DNA from: Saccharothrix algeriensis
Lineage (GTDB): Bacteria > Actinomycetota > Actinomycetes > Mycobacteriales > Pseudonocardiaceae
Direction of reading: 5' to 3'
Assembly (NCBI RefSeq): GCF_016907655.1
Contig: NZ_JAFBCL010000001.1
Location: 5,676,001-5,740,000 of the forward strand
Length of the DNA stretch: 64,000 nt
Every line of letters starts with the position of its first letter. Position 1 is the stretch's first letter. A program made the translations under genes and the position numbers. Below are positions 17,212 to 30,487 of the stretch, piece by piece. Below the pieces are notes generated by a model. That model searched no databases. It was not told the DNA's origin and worked only from the letters and a program-made list of their open reading frames with translations.

Positions 17212-18033
17212 ATGACCCCGCCCCGCCTCCTCGACGTCGTCCGGCGCGCCCACCCCGACCTCGACCCCGGTGACGTCGCCTTCCGCAGCGGCCAGTCCCA
17301 CGACGTGCTGATCACGCCCGACCGGGTGTTCCGGTTCGCCAGGACGGCCGAGGCCGCCGCCGGGCTGCCCCGCCGCGCCGCCCTGCTGGCCGCGCTGGAC
17401 CGGCTCGACCTGGGCGTGGCGGTCCCGGCCCCCGTCGCGCCGGCCGGCGACGGCTTCCTGGTGCTGCGCCGGCTGCCCGGGGCGCCGCTGGACCGGCGGG
17501 CGGCCACCGCGGCGGCCGGGCGGGTGGCCGCCGAGTACGCCCGCCTGCTGCGGGCACTGGCCGCCCACCGCCCGGCCGACCTGCCCACCGCGGACCCGCA
17601 CCGGTGGGCGCGGTTCGCCCGGGACGTCCGGGCCGAGCTGTCCGGCCTCATGCACGACGCCGGCCGGGAGCGCGCCGAGCGCGAGCTGTCGGCCGTGCTC
17701 GACCTCGACCACGTCGCCACCGGGCTCGTGCACGGCGACCTCGGCGGCGAGAACGCGCTGTGGCGGCTCGACGGCGCCGGGCCCCGGCTGACCGGCGTCG
17801 TGGACTGGGACGACGTCGCCGTCGGCGACCCCGCCGAGGACCTCGCCGCGATCGGCGCGAGCTACGGCCCCGACCTGCTCGACCGGGTCATCGCGCTGCT
17901 CGGCGCCGACCGCGCGCCCACCTGGCGGCGGGTCAGGGCCTACCAGGGCACCTTCGCCCTGCAACAGGCGCTGGCCGGCGCGCGCGACGGCGACGACGGG
18001 GACCTGGCCGACGGCCTGGCCGGCTACCGCTGA
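17212..18033 (+). CDS. Aminoglycoside phosphotransferase (APH) family kinase-like protein
   Basis: The 273-residue protein shows the APH/choline-kinase fold: Brenner motif LVHGDLGGENAL (HGD-x4-N, about 176-184), metal-binding VVDWDDVAVGDPAEDLA (about 200-216), and an N-terminal lobe with VLITPDRVFRFAR. The family transfers phosphate from ATP to aminoglycosides, macrolides, homoserine or other small alcohols. Sequence alone does not show resistance, and stand-alone APH-like genes of this kind are abundant in actinomycetes. ATG 17212 is used; an ATG at 17202 is in another frame. The gene is convergent with the M20 peptidase and divergent from the OsmC gene. Confidence 0.85.
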   Translation: MTPPRLLDVVRRAHPDLDPGDVAFRSGQSHDVLITPDRVFRFARTAEAAAGLPRRAALLAALDRLDLGVAVPAPVAPAGDGFLVLRRLPGAPLDRRAATAAAGRVAAEYARLLRALAAHRPADLPTADPHRWARFARDVRAELSGLMHDAGRERAERELSAVLDLDHVATGLVHGDLGGENALWRLDGAGPRLTGVVDWDDVAVGDPAEDLAAIGASYGPDLLDRVIALLGADRAPTWRRVRAYQGTFALQQALAGARDGDDGDLADGLAGYR

Positions 18034-18286
18034 GCGGGCGGCGCGGCCGTCCCGGCGCGGGCGGCGCGGTCACCGCCGGGGTGCCCCGGACCGCGCCACC
18101 CCGCGCCGCCGCCGCGCCGACCAGCCCCGGCCGCCGACCAGCCCCGCCCGCCGACCGCGCCGGCCTCCGGGCACAGCCGGTCCTGGTCGTCGACCGCGCC
18201 CGCTCCACCACCGTGCCGCTGCCCCTCCCGCCGCCGGGCCCCGCGTGCTCCCACGACCGGACCAGCCCCGGCGGCGCGGCGCGCGG

Positions 18287-19612
18287 TCAGGAGCTGCGCA
18301 GGAACCGGTCGAGCACGCGGACGCCGAAGCGCAGCGCGTCGACCGGCACCCGCTCGTCCACCCCGTGGAACAGCGCGGTGAAGTCCAGGTCGGCGGGCAG
18401 CTTCAGCGGCGCGAAGCCGAAGTTGCGGATGCCCAGCTGCTGGAAGGACTTCGCGTCCGTGCCGCCCGAGAGCATGTACGGCAGCACGCGCGCGCCCGGG
18501 TCCTCGGCCGTGATCGACGCCGTCATCGCGTCCACCAGCGCGCCGTCGAAGGTCGTCTCCACCGGCGGCAGCCCCAGCCACTCCCGCTCCACGTCCGGGC
18601 CGAGCAGCTCGGCCAGCTCGCGGTCGAACGCCTCCTCCCGGCCGGGCAGGATGCGGCAGTCCACGGTGGCCTCGGCGGTCGAGGGGATGACGTTGGCCTT
18701 GTAGCCGGCCGACAGCATGGTCGGGTTGGCGGTGTCGCGGATGGTCGCCCCGATCATCCGCGACAGCGCGCCCAGCTTGCCGATCGAGCCCTCCAGGTCG
18801 TCCTCGGGGAACTCCAGCCCGGTGATCTCCGAGACGCCCGCCAGGAACTCCCGCACCGACGGCGTGAGCACGACCGGGAACCGGTGCTGCCCCAGCCTGG
18901 TCACCGCCGCGGCCAGCTTCGCCACCGCGTTGTCGCGGTGGATCATCGACCCGTGCCCGGCGGTGCCGCGCACCCGCAGCTTGAGCCACCGGATGCCCTT
19001 CTCCGCGGTCTCCACCAGGTAGGCCCGCACGTCGTCCTTCAGCGTGATGGAGAACCCGCCCACCTCGCTGACCGCCTCGGTGACCCCCTCGAACAGCTCG
19101 GGCCGGTTGTCCACCAGCCACTTGGCCCCGTACACCCCGCCCGCCTCCTCGTCGGCGAGGAACGCGAAGACCAGGTCGCGCGGCGGCGTCACGCCGTCCC
19201 GCTTGAACCGCCGGGCCACGGCCAGCGTCATCGCGACCATGTCCTTCATGTCGACCGCGCCGCGGCCCCACACGTAGCCGTCCTGCACGGCCCCCGAGAA
19301 CGGGTGCACCGACCACTCCGACGGGTCGGCCGGCACCACGTCCAGGTGACCGTGCACCAGCAGCGCGCCCCGCGAGGGGTCGGCGCCGGCCAGCCGCGCC
19401 ACGACGTTGCCGCGGCCCTTGGCGCCGGACTCGACGTAGGTCGTCTCGTAGCCGACCTCGGCCAGCTTGTCCGCCACCCACTCGGCGGCGGCGCGCTCCC
19501 CGACCAGCGTCTCCGGATCCCCGGTGTTGGTCGTGTCGATCCTGATCAACTCACTGGCGAGGGCGACGACCTCGTCCTGCGCCACCCGGAGGCCCTCTTC
19601 GACGTTGCTCAC
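18287..19612 (-). CDS. M20 family metallopeptidase (dipeptidase/deacylase type)
   Basis: The 441-residue cytoplasmic enzyme has the M20 di-zinc site: GHLDVVP (about 89-95), WGRGAVDMKD (about 114-123) and AFLADEEAGG (about 149-158). It also has GTAGHGSMIHRDNA from the lid domain and a C-terminal SGGTDAKSF, then FHGVDERV motif carrying the last zinc His. Actinobacterial M20 proteins of 430-450 residues annotated as dipeptidases or acyl-amino-acid hydrolases show this pattern. Substrate cannot be decided. GTG 19612 lies 5 bases after AGGAAAG. The gene faces the decarboxylase divergently across 160 bases. Confidence 0.9.
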   Translation of the reverse strand: MSNVEEGLRVAQDEVVALASELIRIDTTNTGDPETLVGERAAAEWVADKLAEVGYETTYVESGAKGRGNVVARLAGADPSRGALLVHGHLDVVPADPSEWSVHPFSGAVQDGYVWGRGAVDMKDMVAMTLAVARRFKRDGVTPPRDLVFAFLADEEAGGVYGAKWLVDNRPELFEGVTEAVSEVGGFSITLKDDVRAYLVETAEKGIRWLKLRVRGTAGHGSMIHRDNAVAKLAAAVTRLGQHRFPVVLTPSVREFLAGVSEITGLEFPEDDLEGSIGKLGALSRMIGATIRDTANPTMLSAGYKANVIPSTAEATVDCRILPGREEAFDRELAELLGPDVEREWLGLPPVETTFDGALVDAMTASITAEDPGARVLPYMLSGGTDAKSFQQLGIRNFGFAPLKLPADLDFTALFHGVDERVPVDALRFGVRVLDRFLRSS

Positions 19613-19772
19613 CGGGCTTTCCTACCACTGCCGCCGGCCGGCGGGCCGCCCAGGCGCGCGCCGCGGCCCCCCGGGCCGCCGGCCCCGGTCATCCGTTCGA
19701 TGCATCGACAACAGGGCCATTCGGACGCACAGTGTGTGTTCGTCCCATCCCGCGAGTGGCGAGGAGCCCGCC

Positions 19773-22061
19773 GTGGCGCGTTCGACGATCCTGGTGGCGG
19801 TGGACGACGAGGCGGACGGCTCGGTGCCGGCCGACCAGCTGCGGGCGCTGTGCGGGCGGCTGGGCGAGCAGGGGCACGCCGTGGCGCGGGCGCGCACCGC
19901 CCGCGACGCGCTCGCGCTGACCCAGTCCCGCGCCGACCTCGCCGCGGCGGTGGTCGGGTGGGACCTGGGCGCGGCCGACGGGCGCCGCCCCGCCGAGGAG
20001 GTGCTCAGGGCGCTGATGGCCCGGTTCACCCGGCTGCCGGTGTTCCTGGTGCCCACCGGCGACGCCGTGGACGAGGTGCCGCTGTGGGTCTCGGAGGTCG
20101 TCAGCGGGTACGTCTGGCTGCTGGAGGACACCCCGGACTTCATCGCGGGCCGCATCGGCTTCGCGGCCACCCGCTACCTCGACGAGGTCCTGCCGCCGTT
20201 CTTCCGGGAGCTGCGCCGCTTCGACGACACCCACGAGTACTCGTGGCACACCCCGGCGCACGCGGGCGGGGTCGCGTTCCTGAAGTCGCCGGTCGGCCGG
20301 GCCTTCTTCGACTACTACGGCGAGCGGCTGCTGCGCACCGACCTGTCGATCTCGGTCGGGGAGCTGGGCTCGCTGTTCGAGCACACCGGCCCGATCGGCG
20401 ACGCCGAGCGCAACGCCGCCCGCGTCTTCGGCGCGGACGCGACCTACTTCGTGGTGCACGGCTGCTCGACGGCCGACCGGATGGTCTGCCACGCCAGCGT
20501 CGCCGCCGACGAGGTGGTGCTGGTCGACCGCAACTGCCACAAGGCGATCTACCACGGCCTGACCATCACCGGCGGCCGGCCGGTGTACCTGGTGCCCACG
20601 CGCAACGGCTACGGCCTGATGGGCCCGATCCCGCCCGCCGCCCTGGCCGCGGGCGCGGTCGCCGACGGCGTCCGCGCCAGCCCGCTGGCCCGCGGCGCGG
20701 TCGGCCCCGACCCGGTCTACGCGGTGATCACCAACTCCACCTACGACGGGCTGTGCTACGACGCCGTTCGGGTGGCCGAGCTGCTCGGCGCGAGCGTGCC
20801 GCGGCTGCACCTGGACGAGGCGTGGTTCGCCTACGCCCGGTTCAACCCGCTCTACGCGCGCCGGTACGGCATGTCGGTCGGCGAGGTGCCCGACGAGGTG
20901 CGGCCGACGGTGTTCTCCACCCAGTCCACGCACAAGCTGCTGGCCGCCCTGTCGCAGGGCTCCATGGTGCACGTCAAGAACTCGCCGCGCTCGCCGGTGG
21001 AGCACCGGCAGTTCAACGAGACGTTCATGATGCACGCGACGACCTCCCCGCTGTACCCGATGCTCGCCTCGCTCGACGTCGCGGCGGGCATGATGGACGG
21101 CCCCGCCGGGCGGTGGCTCACCGACGAGGCGATCACCGAGGCCGTCCGGTTCCGGCAGGCCGTCGCGCGGCTGGGCAGGCGGATCGCCGAGGCCGGCGAC
21201 CGGCCCGACTGGTTCTTCGGCACCTGGCAGCCGGACGTGGTCACCGACCCGGCCACCGGGCGGGTCCACGCGTTCGCCGACGCGCCGCTGGACCTGCTGC
21301 GCACCGAGCCGACGTGCTGGCAGCTCGCGCCCGGCGCCGACTGGCACGGCTTCGACGGCCTGGCGGAGGGCTACTGCCTGCTCGACCCGATCAAGGTGAC
21401 CATCACCTGCCCCGGCGCCGACGCCAGGGGCGCCCCGGCCGCCACCGGCATCCCGGCGCGCGTGCTGACCGCCTACCTGGAGACCCGCCGCATCGTCGTG
21501 GAGAAGACCGACGCCTACACCTGCCTGGTGCTGTTCTCGATGGGCATCACCAAGGGCAAGTGGGGCACCCTGCTGGACGCCCTGACGGACTTCAAGCTCC
21601 TCTACGACTCCGCCGCGCCGCTGGGCGAGGTGCTGCCCGCGCTGGTGCGCGCCCACCCGGACCGGTACGGGGGGCTGACCCTGCCCGAGCTGTGCGACCA
21701 GGTGCACGCCCAACTCAGCGGCGGTGACCTGGTCCCGCTGCTGGACGAGGCGTTCACCCACCCGCCGCACCCCGCGCTGACCCCGGGCCAGACCTACCAG
21801 CGCCTGATCCGCGGCGGCGCGGAACCGGTGCGGCTGGCCGACCTCGCCGACCGCGTGGTGGCCACGATGGTCGTCACCACGCCGCCCGGCATCCCGGTCC
21901 TCATGCCCGGCGAGTCGGCCGGCGCCGCCGACAGCGCGACCCTGCGCTACCTGCGTACGCTCGAGGCGTTCGACCGGCGGTTCCCCGGTTTCGCCAGCGA
22001 GACCCACGGCGTCACCCGGGACGCCGCGGGCGACTACTGGATCACCTGCCTGCGGCGGTAG
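19773..22061 (+). CDS. Orn/Lys/Arg decarboxylase, PLP fold III, with N-terminal wing domain
   Basis: The 762-residue size and layout match the inducible-type basic amino-acid decarboxylases: a flavodoxin-like wing (about 1-125), a PLP-binding core (about 130-560) and a C-terminal domain. The PLP lysine is in STQSTHKLLAALSQ (Lys388), preceded by LHLDEAWFAYARF with the cofactor-binding Asp. HEYSWHTPAHAGGVAFLKSPVG at the start of the core is a family hallmark. The enzyme would decarboxylate lysine, ornithine or arginine to cadaverine, putrescine or agmatine, for polyamine supply or acid tolerance. Which one cannot be told by eye. GTG 19773 follows GAGGAG. The lipoprotein gene begins 62 bases after its stop, so co-transcription is possible. 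Confidence 0.92.
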   Translation: MARSTILVAVDDEADGSVPADQLRALCGRLGEQGHAVARARTARDALALTQSRADLAAAVVGWDLGAADGRRPAEEVLRALMARFTRLPVFLVPTGDAVDEVPLWVSEVVSGYVWLLEDTPDFIAGRIGFAATRYLDEVLPPFFRELRRFDDTHEYSWHTPAHAGGVAFLKSPVGRAFFDYYGERLLRTDLSISVGELGSLFEHTGPIGDAERNAARVFGADATYFVVHGCSTADRMVCHASVAADEVVLVDRNCHKAIYHGLTITGGRPVYLVPTRNGYGLMGPIPPAALAAGAVADGVRASPLARGAVGPDPVYAVITNSTYDGLCYDAVRVAELLGASVPRLHLDEAWFAYARFNPLYARRYGMSVGEVPDEVRPTVFSTQSTHKLLAALSQGSMVHVKNSPRSPVEHRQFNETFMMHATTSPLYPMLASLDVAAGMMDGPAGRWLTDEAITEAVRFRQAVARLGRRIAEAGDRPDWFFGTWQPDVVTDPATGRVHAFADAPLDLLRTEPTCWQLAPGADWHGFDGLAEGYCLLDPIKVTITCPGADARGAPAATGIPARVLTAYLETRRIVVEKTDAYTCLVLFSMGITKGKWGTLLDALTDFKLLYDSAAPLGEVLPALVRAHPDRYGGLTLPELCDQVHAQLSGGDLVPLLDEAFTHPPHPALTPGQTYQRLIRGGAEPVRLADLADRVVATMVVTTPPGIPVLMPGESAGAADSATLRYLRTLEAFDRRFPGFASETHGVTRDAAGDYWITCLRR

Positions 22062-22122
22062 CCGGCGGCGGGCGCCCGCCGCCGACCGGGAGGGCGCCCG
22101 GCCGGGGGAGTGGAGGTGCGCG

Positions 22123-22965
22123 ATGGCCGGCAAGCGGGTGCTCGCCGCGGCGGCGGTGGGCGCGCTGCTCGCGGCGGGGTGCTCCGCCGAGCGCGGCCGA
22201 CCGTCGCCCGCCCCGCCGTCGCAGGAGATCCGGGCCACCGACTTCGCCGACGCCGAGTGGCACGACGCGGTCTTCGGGACCACCGTCCGCCTGGTCGGCG
22301 GCCGGGCCGAGGTCGACCTCGACCCGGTGTTCTACCCCGGCGGCGTCTCGTGGCGGCTGCTCGACGCGCCCGCCTACACCGACATCGACGGCGACGGCGA
22401 CGAGGACGCCGCGGTCGGCCTGCGCAGCGCGGGCGGGCAGACCGCCGCCACCAGCTGGTACCTGTGGCTGTGGCAGGACGGCCGCGCGGTGCAGGTGCGC
22501 CGCCCCGCCGTCTCGGTCTCGCGGTGCGAGGGGCCCATCGAGTCGGTGACGGCGAAACCCGGCGCCATCGGCGTCCGGCTGCTCGTCGCCGGGTCCCCGC
22601 AGGACACCTGCGCCAGCGGCGGCAGCGTGCCGGTCACCTTCGAGGTGGGCCTGCGCGACGGGTGGCCGGTGCGCACCAGCCCCGCGTTCGGCCCGGTCGA
22701 GACGTGCAACCCCCGCGACCTGACCACGGAGCTGACCCCGCCCGGCGAGGTGCAGCTGCGGGTGGCGGGCGACCCGTCGGCCCCCGCGGTCGCCGACCGC
22801 ACCCGCTACCCCGCGGTGCTGGTCGACGACCTCGTGGTCAACCCCTACCGGCTGCCCGGCCGCAAGCCGACCGACTGGCACCTCGTGCTGGCCCTCCTGC
22901 CCGCCGACAGCGGCCCCCGCGAGGTGTGCGGCTGGGCGCACGTCGACGAGCTCCTGCCGCGCTGA
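22123..22965 (+). CDS. Predicted lipoprotein with an Asp-rich calcium-like loop
   Basis: The 280-residue protein has a lipoprotein signal (VLAAAAVGALLAAGC, lipobox Cys20) and a Ser/Pro linker. The rest is exported. DIDGDGDEDAAVGLR (about 87-101) resembles an FG-GAP or EF-hand-like calcium loop. Four further Cys residues (SRCEG, DTCAS, ETCNP, EVCGW) could form two disulfides. I do not recognise a named family; it looks like one of the many surface lipoproteins of Pseudonocardiales. ATG 22123 is preceded by GGAGG. It lies between the decarboxylase and dnaE, and whether it shares either transcript is unknown. Confidence 0.8.
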   Translation: MAGKRVLAAAAVGALLAAGCSAERGRPSPAPPSQEIRATDFADAEWHDAVFGTTVRLVGGRAEVDLDPVFYPGGVSWRLLDAPAYTDIDGDGDEDAAVGLRSAGGQTAATSWYLWLWQDGRAVQVRRPAVSVSRCEGPIESVTAKPGAIGVRLLVAGSPQDTCASGGSVPVTFEVGLRDGWPVRTSPAFGPVETCNPRDLTTELTPPGEVQLRVAGDPSAPAVADRTRYPAVLVDDLVVNPYRLPGRKPTDWHLVLALLPADSGPREVCGWAHVDELLPR

Positions 22966-23116
22966 GCGGTCCCGCCCCCGTGCCGCCCGGCGGCCTCTTC
23001 CCGGTCTGACAACCGGCGGTTGTGGGAAATGGGCGTGTCGGTTGTTGGACACGGCCGACCGGACTCGGGTCGAATGCCCGAGGAATCCGCGAGACCGTTC
23101 CGAGGGGAGTCGGCGA

Positions 23117-26662
<3,546 letters not shown>

Positions 26663-26708
26663 GCCGGTCTTCGGTCCGAAGTGGACGGTTGTTCGGGCCG
26701 AACGCGCG

Positions 26709-26752
26709 GATCCGCTGCGGGAGCCCGGTTCCCCGGTCTCCCGCAGCGGATC
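26709..26752 (+). terminator. Terminator hairpin after dnaE
   Basis: The 15-bp arms 26709-26723 and 26738-26752 enclose a 14-base loop, 46 bases after the dnaE stop. There is no U tract. Confidence 0.65.
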
Positions 26753-26935
26753 GTCAAGGCGTCCACCACCGGACCTGCTCCGGGCCGCGACGAGGAACGA
26801 TCGCGGGGGAGCCTGCCGCTGCCGGGCAACCGCTGCCGGTCAGCGGACTACGACCGGGTCCCGGCCGTCGTCCGCGCCTGGGCCGCCGTGGCGCACGGCG
26901 CCCGGTCAGGTGGACCGCCGACCCGACGGGCGATG

Positions 26936-27214
26936 TCAGTCGTCGTCCTCGTGGTCGCCGTGGTTGTCGCCGGCCGAGGCGTGGGTGTCGCTGGTGTAGG
27001 CGCCCTGCGGACCGGCCCAGGACAGGTTCTCATGGTAGTACGTGCCACCGTGGCCATCGGTGCCGGAGACGACGCAGTAGTTCCACGCCCCGTCAGGACC
27101 GGCAGCCGAGCTGCTGTGGTGGTAGTGGGTGTCCGCGGACGCGATGCCGGCGGCGCCGATCACGAGAGGGGCCGAAAGAGCGCCGGCGACGAGGAAACGG
27201 TACAAGGTACGCAC
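26936..27214 (-). CDS. Small secreted His/Asp-rich protein
   Basis: The 92-residue protein is unlike anything I can name. GTG 27214 is chosen because GGAGG lies 7 bases upstream. It gives a signal peptide (RTLYRFLVAGALSAPLVIGAAGIASA) that would be cleaved before DTHYHH. The mature part of about 64 residues is rich in His, Gly, Ser and Asp, has one Cys (NYCVV), and ends in the acidic cluster GDHEDDD. It could bind metal ions, but that is only composition. It is monocistronic, 454 bases from the next gene. Small secreted proteins of this sort are common in filamentous actinomycetes. Confidence 0.65.
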   Translation of the reverse strand: MRTLYRFLVAGALSAPLVIGAAGIASADTHYHHSSSAAGPDGAWNYCVVSGTDGHGGTYYHENLSWAGPQGAYTSDTHASAGDNHGDHEDDD

Positions 27215-27668
27215 GAGAAAACCTCCATACATAGTGGACCGTGCCATCCCATAGTCGCCATGGATCCGCGGACACGCCGCTTGGATACCGGATCGTGTGA
27301 CACCGCCTGAGACGCGCCCGACGTGCCCGAAACCTCCACCCCGGAGGGTTTTCGCACGTGGCGGCCGGGTGGCGGGTCGTGCCGGGCCTTCCGGTCGGCC
27401 GTGGTCGACAGCGTGCCCCGCGCGGTGCGGGCACGCGCCCCGCCGAGCTGCGGTCCTTTGTGGACTGCCCTCGCGCCGGGTGATCGAGCTGCCCACTCGT
27501 TCGAGTGGGCGGTGCGCCGTCATCGCGGTTCGACCGATCAGCGCAAACCCCGAGCGTGTCCGGCTGTCCCGGAAAAGGTCGCCCCTGACCCGATCGGCTG
27601 CATCCGAACGGCCGAGGGCCCGCGGACGGGGAACGTCCGCGGGCCCTCGGCGGTGGTGTGCCGGGTGA
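27215..27668. other. Intergenic region with promoter and terminator only
   Basis: These 454 bases hold the upstream region of the small secreted gene and, at 27611-27651, the terminator of the subtilase gene. No coding region is convincing. Confidence 0.5.
27611..27651 (-). terminator. Terminator hairpin downstream of the subtilase gene
   Basis: The 18-bp perfect arms 27611-27628 and 27634-27651 surround a GGGAA loop, 18 bases beyond the stop of the minus-strand peptidase gene. Confidence 0.75.
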
Positions 27669-29297
27669 CTAGGAAACGGTCCAGGTGAACGTGGTCTGCG
27701 CCGGCCCGGTGTAGCTGTCGCTGGCGTACACGCTGACGGTGTAGGTGCCCGCGACCACCGGGGTGCCCGAGATCTGGCCGGTGGTGCCCGAGATGCCCAG
27801 GCCCGGCGGCAGGCCGGTGGCCCAGTAGACCAGCGGGTCGTCGTTGCCGTCCCACGCCTGCATGATCAGGCCCGTCGGCACGCCCACGCTCGACTGCCGC
27901 GGCCCGGGGTAGGCGACCCGCTCCGGGAAGTTCACCCCGGCCAGGTAGTTGCCGATGGCCGTGTACAGGTTCGGCAGCGGGCCGATGTGCTGCGTGCCGC
28001 TCTGCGCGGTGCCGGTGGCGATCAGGATCTCCCGGGCCTCGGCGGGCGTGAGCACCTCGCCGTCGGCCTCGGCCGCGCTGAGCAGCGACGCCAGCGCGGA
28101 CGCCACGATCGGCGAGGCGCTCGACGTGCCGCTGAAGTACGCGGTGTAGTTGTCGTTCGGCCCGGTGCCGTGCAGGCCGCCGTAGCCGGTGGTGGTGACG
28201 CACTCGCCCCAGCCCTGCAGGTCGACCCGGGTGCCGTAGTTGGAGAAGCCCAGCTTGGACCGCGGGGTGCCGGTGCAGCCGGGCGCGGCGCCGGCGCCGA
28301 CCAGGATCGCGCCCGAGTCGGGCTTGTCGCTCGGGAAGCGCGGGCCGAAGCACGAGGTGTCGTTGAGGTCCTGGTTGCCGTTGCCGGCGGCCTCCACGAC
28401 GTGCCGACCGGACTGCACCACGGTGACGATCGCGTCGTACACCGAGTCCCAGACCTCCATGGGCGCCCAGTCGTTGCAGAACGGGACGTGCTGCTCGATC
28501 AGGAGGATGTCACCGACGTCCACGCCCGCGCCCGCCGTGAGGATCGCGTTGGCCAGGTCGTAGCCGTTCTCCTGGCTGACGACGTTGGTGTAGTGCAGAC
28601 CCGCGTCGGGGACCAGGCCGGTCACGCCGAAACCGTTGTCGTCGGCGCCGATCACGCCGGTGACGGCGGTGCCGTGCTCCTTGCTGGACGCGATGATGTC
28701 CGGGGTGCCGTTGGGGATGAGCGCGCCGCTCAGCCGCAGCTTGGACAGGTCCTCGTGCTGGGTGTTCCAGCCCTGCTCGAGGTCGACGACCTTGACGTTG
28801 CCGCCCTTGCCGCCGGGGACGGTGTGCGCGTAGTCGACGTCGATGCCGCTGCTGGTCACCGAGTCGCCGTAGGTCTGCCCGGCCGACAGGTCCGGCGTGG
28901 TGGTGTCGCTGCCCACCGGCTGCGGGTAGGCGACCTCGACGTCGGGCAGCGCGGTCAGCTCCCGCGCGGCGGCCTGGGCGTCCACGCCGGGGGCGAGCCG
29001 GACGCGGTGCCACCGCTCCAGGCCCGGCGCCTGCGCCTGCGGCGCCTGGGTGCTGACCGGCCGCAGGACGTTGAGCCGGTTGCCCAGCTGCGCGAACAAC
29101 GGGGTCGTTCTGGTGATCTCGCGGTCGCTCAACGCCTGCCGCACGGCGGAGATGCCGACCCCGGAGGCCAGCTTGACCTCCAGGACCGCTCCCGCGCCCG
29201 CGGGGGCCGCCGCGGCGGCGGGCGCGGACAGCGCCGCGCACCCCGTGCCCGCCAGCAGCGCGGCGGCGAGCAGCGGTAAGGACTTCCTCTTCGTCAC
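27669..29297 (-). CDS. Secreted S8 (subtilisin-like) serine peptidase with C-terminal Ig-like domain
   Basis: The 542-residue preproprotein starts at GTG 29297. It has a signal peptide (KSLPLLAAALLAGTGCAALSAPAAAAA) and a propeptide to about residue 125. The catalytic domain contains Asp in VKVVDLEQGW, His in SSKEHGTAVTGVIG and Ser in YFSGTSSASPIVA. The oxyanion Asn is in VVEAAGNGNQ. A putative Ig (He_PIG-like) domain closes the protein (GLPPGLGISGTTGQISGTP, VVAGTYTVSVYAS). The region between His and Ser contains several Cys that probably form disulfides outside the cell. By family it is an extracellular protease. LAGTGC in the signal also resembles a lipobox, so lipid anchoring is possible. 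Monocistronic. Confidence 0.92.
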   Translation of the reverse strand: MTKRKSLPLLAAALLAGTGCAALSAPAAAAAPAGAGAVLEVKLASGVGISAVRQALSDREITRTTPLFAQLGNRLNVLRPVSTQAPQAQAPGLERWHRVRLAPGVDAQAAARELTALPDVEVAYPQPVGSDTTTPDLSAGQTYGDSVTSSGIDVDYAHTVPGGKGGNVKVVDLEQGWNTQHEDLSKLRLSGALIPNGTPDIIASSKEHGTAVTGVIGADDNGFGVTGLVPDAGLHYTNVVSQENGYDLANAILTAGAGVDVGDILLIEQHVPFCNDWAPMEVWDSVYDAIVTVVQSGRHVVEAAGNGNQDLNDTSCFGPRFPSDKPDSGAILVGAGAAPGCTGTPRSKLGFSNYGTRVDLQGWGECVTTTGYGGLHGTGPNDNYTAYFSGTSSASPIVASALASLLSAAEADGEVLTPAEAREILIATGTAQSGTQHIGPLPNLYTAIGNYLAGVNFPERVAYPGPRQSSVGVPTGLIMQAWDGNDDPLVYWATGLPPGLGISGTTGQISGTPVVAGTYTVSVYASDSYTGPAQTTFTWTVS

Positions 29298-30064
29298 AGA
29301 AGTTCCCCCTTCTTAGAAGGTCACCGGGAGAGGGCGAGCGGAACCGTCGAGAACTCGCACTGACGCGCGGGCGAACAACGCCGTTCGCCCGGCGGTGCAC
29401 GGACAAGGGCCGCCTTGGAAATCCCCCAGTGATGTCCCAGCGCCTTCACTCCAGCGCACATCGGCGTCGATGTCCAGCGCCCGGGAACAACGGCCCGTTC
29501 CGCCGTCGTGTTCAAGTACGCGTTACCGAATCCTCAAGTCAGGTCAAGGACTTGTTGTGCTGACAGGAACTCCGCGACAACCCCGTCATCCGGCCCACCA
29601 CCGGGTCCACCGCCGCCAGTGGTCCTGTCCCACTGCGAGACCGAGCCGTTCAGGCCGCCTCCCGGATCGTTGCCGCGCAAACCAGTCCACAAAGGACCAC
29701 TTCGCCGACGCCCTTCCCGGCGCCCGGCCGACAACGGACCGTTCCCATTGATACCCGCACCCCCGACCGCCACCCGGAACCGGTCCGTCCGGCCGATCGC
29801 CCATACGGCCGGCTGCCCACCCGGCGCCCAGCCGCGCGGGGCCGGCACCACGGCTTCCCCGGCCGGTGATTACGCAATGCGTCGACGCCCTTCGCGGTGG
29901 GTAACAGGCAGACCGCTCCCTGCGTCAACTTCCCACCTCTCGCCGACGAGCGCCCCGAACCAGCCCTGAACAGCAAAAACCCAGGCCAGAGCCCTGCCCG
30001 GGACCCCGATTTGGACCGCGAAAGACGATCATGTAATCTATCCGCACACCACGGCGACAGCCGA
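29298..30064. other. Long intergenic region before tRNA-Leu
   Basis: No gene with credible coding character was found in these 767 bases. The subtilase promoter must lie in the first 100-200 bases, and the tRNA promoter just before 30065 (an AT-richer patch, 30020-30050). Open frames here are short and lack start signals. Confidence 0.45.
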
Positions 30065-30147
30065 GTCCGGGTGGCGGAATGGCAGACGCGCTAGCTTGAG
30101 GTGCTAGTCCCCGAAAGGGGGTGGGGGTTCAAGTCCCCCCTCGGACA
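30065..30147 (+). tRNA. tRNA-Leu, anticodon GAG
   Basis: Acceptor stem GTCCGGG / CTCGGAC, D-arm starting TGGCGGAATGG, anticodon arm GCTAGCTTGAGGTGCTAG with GAG, a long variable arm (CCCCGAAAGGGGG), and T-arm GGGGGTTCAAGTCCCCC. 83 bases with discriminator A; CCA is not encoded. Class II structure with long variable arm confirms Leu. It marks the left edge of the mobile region. Confidence 0.96.
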
Positions 30148-30487
30148 CAAAATGAGCTGATATCTCAGCCTCACCCCCAGTGATCTTCGCAGGTCACTGG
30201 GGGTTTTGTGTGTCAACGTGAGATAACTTCAGCGCCTAGATGATCTTCTTTTCGGCGCGTGTTCAAGGTGACACTCGAACACGCGCCGTTGCATAGTCGC
30301 TGGTCAGCGCGTTATGCGATGAATGTCTACTGTGGACATTGAAGCCCCATCGGCGCGCACCCGGAAAAAATCACCAGCCGCTTATTACCGTCAGTAACGG
30401 ACGTAGCGCGCGGCTCGGCATACGGCACAGACCGGACGGCGGAGCATGCTCGAGGCATCGCCCCGCAGAACCGGGCCGTGCCGGAAG
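30148..30487. other. Region after tRNA-Leu, left edge of the island
   Basis: These 340 bases hold a terminator (30174-30207) and otherwise no gene. The left attachment site of the island probably lies at the 3' end of the tRNA (about 30118-30150). Confidence 0.45.
30174..30207 (+). terminator. Rho-independent terminator after tRNA-Leu
   Basis: The 10-bp arms CCCCCAGTGA (30174-30183) and TCACTGGGGG (30194-30203) are followed by TTTT. Confidence 0.85.

Noticed and set aside
17212..18033. The phosphotransferase as a resistance gene
   Set aside because: The kinase motifs are clear, but nothing in the sequence shows an antibiotic as substrate, and no resistance context is present.
19689..22283. 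Long minus-strand frame opposite the decarboxylase
   Set aside because: No motifs, and the plus strand has the PLP-lysine motif.
29395..29976. Several 60-150 codon frames between the subtilase and tRNA-Leu genes
   Set aside because: They overlap in different frames, have no ribosome-binding site or family resemblance.
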